From an uncultured Flavobacteriaceae bacterium (GTDB lineage Bacteria > Bacteroidota > Bacteroidia > Flavobacteriales > Flavobacteriaceae), in assembly GCA_947498845.1 (NCBI GenBank), contig CANMLX010000001.1, positions 290,746 to 354,745 on the forward strand: DNA of 64,000 bases, read 5' to 3'. Both the position numbers and the translations under genes were made by a program. The notes beneath the pieces were generated by a model. The model saw only the letters and a list, made by a program, of their open reading frames with translations. It did not search any database and was not told the origin of the DNA. Positions 36,951-45,516 of this stretch are shown here, one piece after another; the first letter of the stretch is position 1; every line of letters begins with the position of its first letter.

Positions 36951-37113
36951 ATATTAGTTCTTAAATGAATATACTGTAAAGTAAAATGATGGATTTTGGA
37001 ATTATACGAGACATAAAAAATAAGCATAGCTGTAGGTTACGGTTCTTTTTATGTTGAAGATAGCATTTCAAAAGACACTTTTTAACTCAGTAAATTCATT
37101 TGGGAATTGGTAT
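36951..37113. repeat. 163-bp palindromic element, copy 7
   Basis: Nearly identical to copy 2 after removal of its insert. The left end ATATTAGTTCTT and right end GGGAATTGGTAT pair over all 12 positions if G-U pairs are allowed; next AAATGAAT/ATTCATTT pair perfectly. The core GCATAGCTGTAGGTTACGG is at 37024-37042. Located after GH2, before the bidirectional terminator. Confidence 0.85.
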
Positions 37114-37172
37114 TTATTGATAAGTAATTTCGTTATAGCTAGAAAGAATGAATCTAGTATCATTTTTAATTA

Positions 37173-37223
37173 AATAAACCTTCTTAAAAAACCAAATCCA
37201 TTGGTTCTTTAAGAAGGTTTATT
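37173..37223. terminator. Bidirectional terminator between GH2 and tsf
   Basis: A 22-bp stem with one mismatch (37173-37194 with 37202-37223) and a 7-nt loop, A-rich before and T-rich after on both strands. It lies 56 nt after the tsf stop codon on the minus strand. Confidence 0.8.
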
Positions 37224-37278
37224 ATTTATTAGTACTGCTTTACTTTTACTTATAAACAGTTAAACAGTTGCTACATTA

Positions 37279-38253
37279 TTACCCTAGAGTAACACGTTTA
37301 AAACCTACAATTTCTACATCTCCATAAGAAGCAACATATTTTTCAACTGTAGACTTTTCATCTTTGATAAAGTTTTGGTTTAATAAACATTGTTCTTGAT
37401 CTAAAGTTGTGTTGTCAGAGATAAAACGTTGCATTTTACCAGGTAAAATTTTATCCCAAATTTGCTCTGGCTTTCCTTCTGCTTTTAACTCGGCTTTAGC
37501 AGCTTCTTCAGCTTGAGCTATAGCTTCTGGAGTTAATTGCAGTTGAGAGATGTATTTAGGTACGTTTTTAAGTGTTTTACCTAAACGCTCTAATTCTTCA
37601 TTATCTTTTTCAATAGCAGCAATTCTGGCTTCGGTTTCAGAAGTAACAAAAGCTGGATCAAAATCTTTATAAGATAACGTAGTAGCTCCCATAGAAGCAA
37701 TTTGCATAGCTACATCTTTAGCTAAAGTTTCGGCATTATCAACTACGCTAGAAAATCCTGCTATTGCAGCAATTTTGTTAATATGAACGTAAGAACCAAC
37801 ATAAGCAGCTTCTACTTTTTCAAAAGCTTTTATGTCTAATTTTTCGCCAATAACACCAGTTTGCTCAACTAATTTATCGGCAACAGACATCCCATCAAAA
37901 TCAGCAGCTAAAAACGCTTCTTTAGAAGCCGTATTTAAAGCGATATCACCTAATTGGCTAGCTAGTGCTAAAAAGTTTTCGTTTTTACCAACAAAGTCTG
38001 TTTCACAACCTAATACAATGGCTACGCCAACTGTATTGTCTGCATTTACTTTAGCTACAGCAGCACCTTCAGTAGATTCTCTATCGGCTCTTTTTGCAGC
38101 AACTTTTTGTCCTTTTTTACGTAATACCTCAATGGCTTTGTCAAAATCACCTTCAGCTTCCACTAAAGCTTTTTTGCAATCCATCATTCCTGCTCCGGTA
38201 GCCTTTCTTAGTTTGTTTACTTCAGCGGCTGTAATTTTTACTGTAGTACTCAT
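37279..38253 (-). CDS. tsf: Translation elongation factor Ts
   Basis: A 324-residue nucleotide exchange factor for EF-Tu. The N-terminal UBA-like domain with VNKLRKATGAGMMDCKKAL and the GCETDFVGKNENF segment of the core are diagnostic; the C-terminal subdomain is present. It follows rpsB by 85 nt on the same strand, the usual rpsB-tsf arrangement. Confidence 0.97.
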   Translation of the reverse strand: MSTTVKITAAEVNKLRKATGAGMMDCKKALVEAEGDFDKAIEVLRKKGQKVAAKRADRESTEGAAVAKVNADNTVGVAIVLGCETDFVGKNENFLALASQLGDIALNTASKEAFLAADFDGMSVADKLVEQTGVIGEKLDIKAFEKVEAAYVGSYVHINKIAAIAGFSSVVDNAETLAKDVAMQIASMGATTLSYKDFDPAFVTSETEARIAAIEKDNEELERLGKTLKNVPKYISQLQLTPEAIAQAEEAAKAELKAEGKPEQIWDKILPGKMQRFISDNTTLDQEQCLLNQNFIKDEKSTVEKYVASYGDVEIVGFKRVTLG

Positions 38254-38338
38254 AGTAATTATAATTTAAAAAAGTCGTTCAATATATTTTCAACAAAGAA
38301 AAGAACTAAACGACTTGTTTGTGTTGTGTTAATGTTAT

Positions 38339-39139
38339 TTATTCTTCCTCTTCAGCAGCTACTGGAGTAGCTTTTTTAGCTTCGGCTTTTGGAGCTTCTG
38401 CCTTTGTTGGAGCAGCAGCTTCTTTTTTAGCCGCAGCACTAGCTTCTTTTTCAGCTTTGCGTTCTGCTAAACCTTGAGAAACAGCGCCTGTAACGTGAGT
38501 CAATATTTTATTGATCGACTTAGAAGCATCATCATTTGCTGGTATTACATAGTCAACTTGACGTGGGTCTGAGTTGGTATCTACCATAGCAAAAATTGGA
38601 ATGTTTAATTTTTGAGCTTCTTTAATCGCAATGTGCTCACGCTTAATGTCAACAACAAATAATGCACCAGGCAAACGTGTCATGTCGCTAATAGAACCTA
38701 AGTTTTTCTCTAATTTAGCTCTTAAACGATCTACTTGTAAACGTTCTTTTTTAGATAAAGTATTGAAAGTACCGTCTTTCTTCATTCTATCAATTGCAGC
38801 CATTTTTTTAACAGCTTTTCTAATAGTAACAAAGTTAGTTAACATACCTCCTGGCCATCTTTCGGTAATGTAAGGCATATTAATAGCACCTGCTTTTTCT
38901 GCTACAATATCTTTAGCTTGCTTCTTTGTTGCAACAAATAAAATTTTACGACCTGAAGCTGCAATTTTAGATAATGCTGCTCCAGCTTCGTCAATTTTAG
39001 CTGCTGTTTTATATAAGTTGATTATATGGATACCATTACGTTCCATATATACGTAAGGTGCCATGTTTGGATCCCACTTACGTGTAAGGTGTCCAAAGTG
39101 TACACCTGCTTCAAGTAATTCTTTTACTTCTACTGCCAT
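38339..39139 (-). CDS. rpsB: 30S ribosomal protein S2
   Basis: A 266-residue S2. Family segments are LLEAGVHFGHLTRKWDPNM at the start, ITERWPGGMLTNF and VVDIKREHIAIKEA. The last 45 residues are an Ala/Lys/Glu-rich tail (KKEAAAPTKAEAPKAEAKK), a low-complexity extension often seen in Bacteroidota. It is read together with tsf. Confidence 0.97.
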   Translation of the reverse strand: MAVEVKELLEAGVHFGHLTRKWDPNMAPYVYMERNGIHIINLYKTAAKIDEAGAALSKIAASGRKILFVATKKQAKDIVAEKAGAINMPYITERWPGGMLTNFVTIRKAVKKMAAIDRMKKDGTFNTLSKKERLQVDRLRAKLEKNLGSISDMTRLPGALFVVDIKREHIAIKEAQKLNIPIFAMVDTNSDPRQVDYVIPANDDASKSINKILTHVTGAVSQGLAERKAEKEASAAAKKEAAAPTKAEAPKAEAKKATPVAAEEEE

Positions 39140-39235
39140 TTTTAATAGTTTACGTTCTGTTAATTAGCAATGTTCCATTTTGCTTTTAGCTTTTAGTGCT
39201 ATTAGCTGTTGGCTTCATTTAGATGCTAAACTTTT

Positions 39236-39353
39236 AATTCTGAAACAAATTCAGAATTTTTTTAAATTAATTATATTTTGAATATGAAGTGTCTTTAGTT
39301 TAATACTGTAGACAGCATATCTTCAAAAGATCCTGAAACAAGTTCAGAATATA
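39236..39353. repeat. Two CTGAAACAA-n-TTCAG hairpins upstream of rpsB
   Basis: AATTCTGAA/TTCAGAATT pair at 39236-39258 around ACAAA, and CTGAA/TTCAG pair at 39333-39347 around ACAAG. Both share CTGAAACAA(A/G)TTCAGAAT. They lie in the 218-bp gap between rpsI and rpsB and could end the rplM-rpsI transcript or be REP-like units. Confidence 0.55.
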
Positions 39354-39357
39354 AATA

Positions 39358-39744
39358 TTAACGTTTAGAGAACTGGAATTTTTTACGCGCTTTCTTCTGT
39401 CCGAATTTTTTACGCTCAACCATTCTTGGATCTCTGGTTAATAAGCCTTCTGGTTTAAGCGTTGTTCTGTTTTCAGTATCAACTTCGCACATTGCACGAG
39501 AAATTGCTAAACGAACAGCCTCTGCTTGTCCAGTAATACCACCTCCATATACATTTACTGTAATATCAAAGTTGCTATCATTGTTAGTCAAAACTAAAGG
39601 TTGCTTTACTTTGTACTGTAATGTAGCTGTAGTAAAGTAACTAGCTAAGTCTTTTTTGTTAACTGTGATGTCTCCTTTTCCAGGAGCTACATACACACGA
39701 GCAACAGCCGTCTTTCTACGGCCGATTTTGTGAATTACTTCCAT
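39358..39744 (-). CDS. rpsI: 30S ribosomal protein S9
   Basis: A 128-residue S9 with IGRRKTAVARVYVAPGKG near the start, VYGGGITGQAEAVR and the basic C-terminus GQKKARKKFQFSKR that reaches the P site. Its ATG overlaps the rplM stop by one nt. Confidence 0.98.
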   Translation of the reverse strand: MEVIHKIGRRKTAVARVYVAPGKGDITVNKKDLASYFTTATLQYKVKQPLVLTNNDSNFDITVNVYGGGITGQAEAVRLAISRAMCEVDTENRTTLKPEGLLTRDPRMVERKKFGQKKARKKFQFSKR

Positions 39745-40199
39745 TAATTGAATTCGTTTAAGTTAATTGTTTTAGGTTTTTGAGCTTCGTGTTTGTGCTC
39801 TGTACCTACAACAACTGTAAGGTTACGGAATAAATTTGCTCCTAATTTGTTTTTAGGTAACATTCCTTTAACTGATTTTTCTACTATGCGTGCTGGGTCT
39901 TTACCAAACAGCTCATTAGCAGTTAAACTTCTTTGACCACCTGGATATCCTGTGTGACGAATATAAGTTTTATCGTTCCACTTGTTTCCAGATAAGTTGA
40001 TTTTTTCGGCATTAATGATAATTACATTATCGCCGCAATCAACGTGTGGTGTGAAGTTAGGCTTGTGTTTGCCTCTTAAAAGTTTTGCAACTTTAGAAGC
40101 TAAACGCCCAAGCGTTTGATTCTCAGCATCAACTAAAACCCACTGCTTGTTTACAGTAGCTTTGTTAGCCGAAATCGTTTTGTAGCTTAATGTGTCCAC
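39744..40199 (-). CDS. rplM: 50S ribosomal protein L13
   Basis: A 151-residue L13 with [34 protein letters not shown] and [11 protein letters not shown]. First gene of the rplM-rpsI unit, with a full consensus promoter about 50 nt upstream and a small CTCTT-GAA-AAGAG hairpin at 40230-40242 in the leader, which might serve autogenous control (inference). Confidence 0.98.
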   Translation of the reverse strand: MDTLSYKTISANKATVNKQWVLVDAENQTLGRLASKVAKLLRGKHKPNFTPHVDCGDNVIIINAEKINLSGNKWNDKTYIRHTGYPGGQRSLTANELFGKDPARIVEKSVKGMLPKNKLGANLFRNLTVVVGTEHKHEAQKPKTINLNEFN

Positions 40200-40246
40200 A
40201 CTTATAATTTTTTCTGATTAAACATTCCTCTCTTGAAAAGAGTTTG

Positions 40247-40277
40247 CAAATTTACGATTAAATATTTGATTACCAAA
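40247..40277 (-). promoter_or_regulatory. Promoter of rplM-rpsI
   Basis: On the minus strand TTTG (40277-40274), 19-nt spacer, TAAATTTG (40254-40247). Same spacing as the tig and tRNA-Asp promoters. Confidence 0.7.
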
Positions 40278-40408
40278 TAGTGTGAGGACTTATTTTTGTT
40301 GTGTTGTTGTAGTATATAAAACACTATATATTATGTGATTAGTATATAAATAATAGTAGTACGTTATAATAGTCTACGGCTTAAAAATGCAAAGCGTCGA
40401 TTTTTACG

Positions 40409-40416
40409 TATTTTTG
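40409..40416 (+). promoter_or_regulatory. -7 box 7 nt before the YgiQ-family ATG
   Basis: TATTTTTG fits TAnnTTTG. The gap to ATG (40424) is 7 nt, so transcription should begin at or next to the start codon. Confidence 0.45.
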
Positions 40417-40423
40417 CAGCATT

Positions 40424-42373
40424 ATGCAAGACTTAAAACTCTCATCTTGGTTGCCTACCACAAACAAAGAGGTTAAAATACGCGGTTGGGACACACTAGA
40501 CGTTATTTTATTTAGTGGTGATGCTTATGTAGATCATCCATCGTTTGGACCTGCAGTTATTGGGCGTATTTTAGAAAGCTATGGTTTACGTGTTGCTATA
40601 GTTCCTCAACCTAATGTAAATGACAATCTTCAGGATTTTGTGAAATTGGGAGCGCCAAAATTATTTTTTGGAGTTACTGGCGGTTGCATGGATCCAATGA
40701 TTAGCAATTACAATGCTAATAAAAAGCGTCGAGATAAAGATGCTTATACCCCTAATGGAGCTATTGGTTTTAGACCAGATTATGCTACAACGGTTTATTC
40801 TAAAATTTTAAAAGAAAAATGGCCAGACGTTCCTGTATTAATAGGTGGTATTGAAGCTTCGTTGCGTCGTGTAACGCATTACGATTACTGGAGTGATCAA
40901 TTAATGCCAACAATTTTAGAAAGCTCTAAAGCAGACATGTTAGTGTATGGCATGGGAGAACAACCGTTACGAGAAGTGGTTCGCTTGTTACAAAAAGGCG
41001 TGCCTTTTTCTAGCATAACAACAATAAAACAAACAGCTGTACTTTTAGATAAAGGCGCAAAAATTCCTAAAAATAGTAATTGGGAAGATGTTGAAATTAT
41101 ATCACATGACAAGTGTTTAAAGGATAAGAAAGCTTATGCTTCTAATTTTAAAATCATTGAGCAAGAATCTAATAAATTAGCAGCACGACGTATTTTTCAG
41201 AAAGTGGGAGATAAAACCTTGATGATTAATCCGCCTTATCCAACTATGACAGAGGATGAGATTGATGCGTCTTTTGAATTACCTTACACACGATTACCAC
41301 ATCCAAAATATAACAAACGAGGACCGATTCCTGCGTTTGAGATGATTAAGTTTTCCATTAATATACATCGTGGGTGTTTTGGGGGCTGTAGTTTTTGTAC
41401 TATTTCTGCACATCAAGGTAAGTTTATAGCATCGCGTAGTAAAGAATCTGTGTTGCGCGAGGTGGATACGGTTGCTAATATGCCTGATTTTAAAGGCTAT
41501 TTATCTGATATTGGTGGGCCTAGCGCTAACATGTATAAAATGAAAGGTAAAATACAGTCTATATGTGACAAATGTGTAGCGCCCTCATGTATATCACCAG
41601 TAATTTGTAGCAATTTAGATACGTCGCATAAACCTTTAACCGAGTTATATCAAGCTGTTGATAGTCATCCAAAAGTTAAAAAATCGTTTATAGGAAGTGG
41701 TATTCGTCATGATATGCTAGTGCCAGAGTTTAATAAAAACGCAGATCCTAAAGAGTTAGATGATTATACCGAAGAAGTGATGACTAAACATGTTTCTGGA
41801 CGCCTTAAAGTTGCACCAGAACATACCAGTGATCCTGTTTTAAAATTAATGCGTAAACCATCGTTTAGTTATTTTCATAAATTTAAAGAACGTTTCGATA
41901 ACATTAATTTAAAACATAAATTAAAATTGCAACTCATTCCTTATTTTATATCAAACCATCCTGCCTGTGAAGCAGAAGATATGGCAAATCTTGCTGCCGA
42001 AACAAAAGATATGGGTTTTCAATTAGAACAAGTACAAGGTTTTACACCAACACCTATGACGGTGGCTACTGTAATATATTATAGTGGATACCATCCCTAC
42101 ACACTAAAAAAAGTAAAAACGCCTAAAACGCGAAAGGAAAAGGATGAGCAGCATCGTTTTTTCTTTTGGTATAAAGATGAAAATAAAGCCTGGATTAAAA
42201 ATACCTTGAATAAGCTCGGGCGTAAAGATTTACTTAAAGTTTTACTTCCTGAAAAAAGCGAAAAATGGCGTAAGAACAAACCAGGGAAACCAAAGCATAC
42301 CTTTGATGATGCAGTTCCTTTTAATCAACGTAAAAATAAAGCTAAGTTTAAGTCTAAAAATAAACGTAGGTAA
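40424..42373 (+). CDS. YgiQ family radical SAM protein
   Basis: A 649-residue UPF0313/YgiQ protein. The N-terminal part is cobalamin-binding-like (DVILFSGDAYVDHPSFG), and the radical SAM core has the CX3CX2C cluster motif in HRGCFGGCSFC near residue 320. The later segment RLKVAPEHTSDPVLKLMRK and the basic C-terminal tail are typical. The reaction is not known. It stands alone, with a -7 box so close to the ATG that the mRNA may be leaderless. Confidence 0.93.
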   Translation: MQDLKLSSWLPTTNKEVKIRGWDTLDVILFSGDAYVDHPSFGPAVIGRILESYGLRVAIVPQPNVNDNLQDFVKLGAPKLFFGVTGGCMDPMISNYNANKKRRDKDAYTPNGAIGFRPDYATTVYSKILKEKWPDVPVLIGGIEASLRRVTHYDYWSDQLMPTILESSKADMLVYGMGEQPLREVVRLLQKGVPFSSITTIKQTAVLLDKGAKIPKNSNWEDVEIISHDKCLKDKKAYASNFKIIEQESNKLAARRIFQKVGDKTLMINPPYPTMTEDEIDASFELPYTRLPHPKYNKRGPIPAFEMIKFSINIHRGCFGGCSFCTISAHQGKFIASRSKESVLREVDTVANMPDFKGYLSDIGGPSANMYKMKGKIQSICDKCVAPSCISPVICSNLDTSHKPLTELYQAVDSHPKVKKSFIGSGIRHDMLVPEFNKNADPKELDDYTEEVMTKHVSGRLKVAPEHTSDPVLKLMRKPSFSYFHKFKERFDNINLKHKLKLQLIPYFISNHPACEAEDMANLAAETKDMGFQLEQVQGFTPTPMTVATVIYYSGYHPYTLKKVKTPKTRKEKDEQHRFFFWYKDENKAWIKNTLNKLGRKDLLKVLLPEKSEKWRKNKPGKPKHTFDDAVPFNQRKNKAKFKSKNKRR

Positions 42374-42436
42374 TTTAAATTAAGTTGTTCTGGGGATGAG
42401 TGGTGGTCCTTTGAGGGGACTACAGGGATGTTTTTA

Positions 42437-42797
42437 TTATTGTAATTCTTTCACGGTTTTCTCAAAAATCAATAAAACACTAAACAAATTATTTTAATCT
42501 CATTATTAGAAAATCTTAGAAATTTAATCCCATAAAGTTCTAGCTCTTCTCATATTTTTTGTGTCATACAAAAACTCTATTCATAATTTTTACCTTCTAT
42601 TTGAATAGTTAAACCAATTTCATTACAATAAAAATCTATAATATAGTTTAGCATAGGTGCTTGTCCATGATATTGAACTCCAAAGGCCCGTTTTTTATGT
42701 TTTGCCATAATAAAACCTCAGGCTAAGTGCTATTTTTTCGAAGTTCTCTTGCAAATTGTTTTAATTCTGGATTATAAGGAATTATTTTATTTCTCAT
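42437..42797 (-). pseudogene. Decayed DUF559-family endonuclease gene
   Basis: On the minus strand an ATG at 42797 begins MRNKIIPYNPELKQFARELR, the classic DUF559 start, then an in-frame TAG where related genes have Leu, then PEVLLWQNIK. A one-base loss in an A-run shifts the frame; the next frame reads RAFGVQYHGQAPMLNYIIDF and YCNEIGLTIQIEGKNYE. Further shifts lead to EELELYGIKFLRFSNNEIK and a final KELQ before TAA at 42439. The full span (about 120 codons) fits an intact DUF559 protein (VSR-like endonuclease fold), so this is a recent pseudogene. It occupies most of the 515-bp gap between the YgiQ gene and the KAP NTPase gene. Confidence 0.85.
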
Positions 42798-42888
42798 TTT
42801 TTTACTCTTTTAGACACCTTTTTGGCTCCCTAAAGAGGATAACTCAGGTTAAGTTAGGTTTTCTTACTTTTATTGAAAAACAAATCGT

Positions 42889-44307
42889 ATGTCTAAAATA
42901 CTAAATAATTTACCAGTTGAAGATTTAAATGAAGCTAATGACTATTTAGGAATTATTGATAAAGGGCAAATCATTAAAACTTTTTTAGAAAGCAATACGG
43001 GTGAATTTAAGGATATAAAAATGTTTTCGCTTTATGGAGAATGGGGTAGCGGGAAAAGTACTTTGATGAAATATCTGCAAAAAGAATTAAAAGGAAACTT
43101 CAATACGTTTTTTTTTGAGGCTTGGGAGTTTGAAAGCGATTCTAATTTAGCTCTATCTTTATTAGAGTTTTTAGAATTAAAAAGTCAAGATACAACCGAA
43201 GCAGCTTGTGGAGAGATAATTAAAGTTGCTAGTAAATTATTTAGAGGTTTTTCTAAATCTATACGAGTTAATTTCCCAGGGTTAAGTATAGATGGTACTA
43301 AAATTATAGAAACTTTAGAAGAAGAGCCAGAAGATTCTTTTTTACAGTTAAAACATAAGTTTAAAACTGAGTTTAGAAGATGGGAAAGTGAGGTTGCTAA
43401 AGGGGGTAGTCCAAAATATAACATCGTTTTTATTGATGATTTAGATAGATGTGAGCCAGAAAATGTATTGAGTTTATTGTCTGCATTAAAATTGTTTTTT
43501 ACTTATGGGGAAAAAACAATTTTCTTTTGTGGTGTTGATAAAAAAGCAGTTAACGAAGCTGTAAAAACTAAATATAAGGAAGTTGTAAAAGCTAATGAAT
43601 ATTTGGAGAAAATTTTTGATATTTCTTTCACCATGCCAAAACACGATGATTTATTGAAATTGGTAAGTCAATATTTCGATGAGAAATTAGATAAAGTTAT
43701 GGGGAAAAGAGTAGATGAGATGCTTGCAGGTTTTTTTAATGAGTTAAAGTTTACTAATCCTCGAAGGGTTAAGAAGGTGCTAAATAAATTTCAGATTTTA
43801 AGAAGTATAAAAGCAAGAGGATATTCTAAGCAGATACCAAATGTATACCTAAATAATTCTGGAAATTATTTTGAAACCATAGTAATAATTTACCTTATAA
43901 TCCTTCATGAATTTGAGTCTATAAATTATAACAACATTTTTGATTTAAAATCAAAAGAAGTTAAATATTTAAGAGTAGTTAAAGATGTTTCAAATTATTC
44001 TGTATTTGAAGAATGCTTTAAAGAGTTAATAAAAGATGATATTATTAACAAACCTTTAAGGTTATTATCTCTTTCAAATAATCAAATGGAAGATTTAATT
44101 TTTGTTTTTGCCCCTCAGAATATTGAAAATTTTACAACGAGTTCATTTAAGAAAAATAATTACCTAGACTTTACTTTAGAAAGTGAAAGTACAGAATCCA
44201 GGTTTTTAAATTATTTAATTAACACACCTAATATACTTTCTAATTCAAATAAGTTTTCTGAAATTTCATTTGTAGAAATGAAAGAAATAGTAAGGTTGCT
44301 TCTTTAA
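42889..44307 (+). CDS. KAP family P-loop NTPase
   Basis: A 472-residue KAP-type STAND-like NTPase. Walker A is YGEWGSGKSTLMKYL (about residues 47-61), Walker B with KAP signature IVFIDDLDRCEPENVLSLLSALK is cut here to FIDDLDRCEPENVL, and GVDKKAV follows. No transmembrane segments are obvious between the motifs, unlike eukaryotic KAPs. Bacterial KAP NTPases occur in mobile or defence-related contexts and some give phage resistance, but the function here is unknown. It lies beside a decayed DUF559 gene and is convergent with GH26; both features suggest an accessory insertion spot. Confidence 0.85.
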   Translation: MSKILNNLPVEDLNEANDYLGIIDKGQIIKTFLESNTGEFKDIKMFSLYGEWGSGKSTLMKYLQKELKGNFNTFFFEAWEFESDSNLALSLLEFLELKSQDTTEAACGEIIKVASKLFRGFSKSIRVNFPGLSIDGTKIIETLEEEPEDSFLQLKHKFKTEFRRWESEVAKGGSPKYNIVFIDDLDRCEPENVLSLLSALKLFFTYGEKTIFFCGVDKKAVNEAVKTKYKEVVKANEYLEKIFDISFTMPKHDDLLKLVSQYFDEKLDKVMGKRVDEMLAGFFNELKFTNPRRVKKVLNKFQILRSIKARGYSKQIPNVYLNNSGNYFETIVIIYLIILHEFESINYNNIFDLKSKEVKYLRVVKDVSNYSVFEECFKELIKDDIINKPLRLLSLSNNQMEDLIFVFAPQNIENFTTSSFKKNNYLDFTLESESTESRFLNYLINTPNILSNSNKFSEISFVEMKEIVRLLL

Positions 44308-44323
44308 AGTTTACAAGAGTGTT

Positions 44324-45460
44324 TTATTGAATATCACTATGCAATAGTATCACATCTTTAGATATAAATGTTTTAAAGTTGTCTTCTGAAACATGCCCAA
44401 CAAACGGTCCAAAAAAATGATTTTCTGTTGCGTTTCTCCATATCATGCTATAGGTCATACCGCTGCTTCGTATAGCTTTGTATAAACGTTCTGTCCACCA
44501 ATCACTTTGAGTAACATTTTCAAGACCTGTTTCGGTTAAAGCAAAAAGCATATTTTTTTCTTTGGCAATATCTTCTACTATATTTAAATTGCTTATGGCA
44601 TCATTTAAAAATTCCCCATTTTTAAAATCGTATATATCTACACCTAACATATCTACATACGCATCTCCAGGATAGTTTTTTAAATATGCAGAAGCACTTG
44701 ATACGTGATTGGGAGAATAAACATACAATACATTATGAACGTTAAATGTGTTGGATAGTAATGTTACTGTATCTCTAAAAAGTTGAACAAATTCTTCTGT
44801 AGATCTATGACCTTCTCCCCAGTAAAAGAAATTACCATTCATTTCATGCCAGGGTCTAAATAGCACAGGAATTGGTTTGCCTTGATCGTCTTTTAAATCT
44901 TTAAGGAATAATGCTAGTTCCTCTAAATACAAGAGAAATAAATTTCTTTTTGACCCTCCTTCCAGCATTTCGCTAACTACTTTAGTCGTATCAAAAGAAT
45001 CTTCCAGAGTAATAGGGTTTGATGCGTGCCAACTTAGAGCTATAATACTTCCATTGTTATGAGCTTTAATAATTAAATCTCTTTTCCTCTGTGCGACTAT
45101 GGGTCTATAAAAGTTAAACGTATTTATTAGTTCTATCCGTTCCAAGTCAAAACCAATTACAGCAGGCCAATCTCCAGCTACTCTGCTAAAATCGCTATCC
45201 AAAGATTCAGGATCAAAAAAGTTTATGCCACGACCTATACTTTCTTGTTGCCCAAAGGCAATACCAAGTTGCGTAATTGTGTGTAATTTTGAGTGTAAAT
45301 CTTTGGCTTCCTGCACTAGGTTTGGATCGGCAAAGGTAATGTCTGTATTTATCACTACAGGATCTCTTACCGCATCAGGATCAAATAAATCCAGATCATC
45401 AGTTTGACAACTAAAGCATAATAAACTGCATAAAATAAGTTTTAAAGTATTGTTTTTCAT
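44324..45460 (-). CDS. GH26 beta-mannanase-like lipoprotein
   Basis: A 378-residue GH26 enzyme, likely an endo-beta-1,4-mannanase at the cell surface. Lipobox LLCFSC (Cys about 18). The catalytic pair is Glu206 in RPWHEMNGNFFYWG and Glu310 in FALTETGLENV; both motifs are diagnostic for GH26. I start at 45460, because this gives the signal peptide and avoids overlap with the DUF3179 gene; a longer frame begins at 45571 within that gene. It is the last of three minus-strand genes that start with an outer-membrane barrel. Confidence 0.9.
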   Translation of the reverse strand: MKNNTLKLILCSLLCFSCQTDDLDLFDPDAVRDPVVINTDITFADPNLVQEAKDLHSKLHTITQLGIAFGQQESIGRGINFFDPESLDSDFSRVAGDWPAVIGFDLERIELINTFNFYRPIVAQRKRDLIIKAHNNGSIIALSWHASNPITLEDSFDTTKVVSEMLEGGSKRNLFLLYLEELALFLKDLKDDQGKPIPVLFRPWHEMNGNFFYWGEGHRSTEEFVQLFRDTVTLLSNTFNVHNVLYVYSPNHVSSASAYLKNYPGDAYVDMLGVDIYDFKNGEFLNDAISNLNIVEDIAKEKNMLFALTETGLENVTQSDWWTERLYKAIRSSGMTYSMIWRNATENHFFGPFVGHVSEDNFKTFISKDVILLHSDIQ

Positions 45461-45516
45461 AAAATGCCAACTAAAAATGTAATCTTTTAAAAGCAAGCGG
45501 GTATAAACGTTAATCT

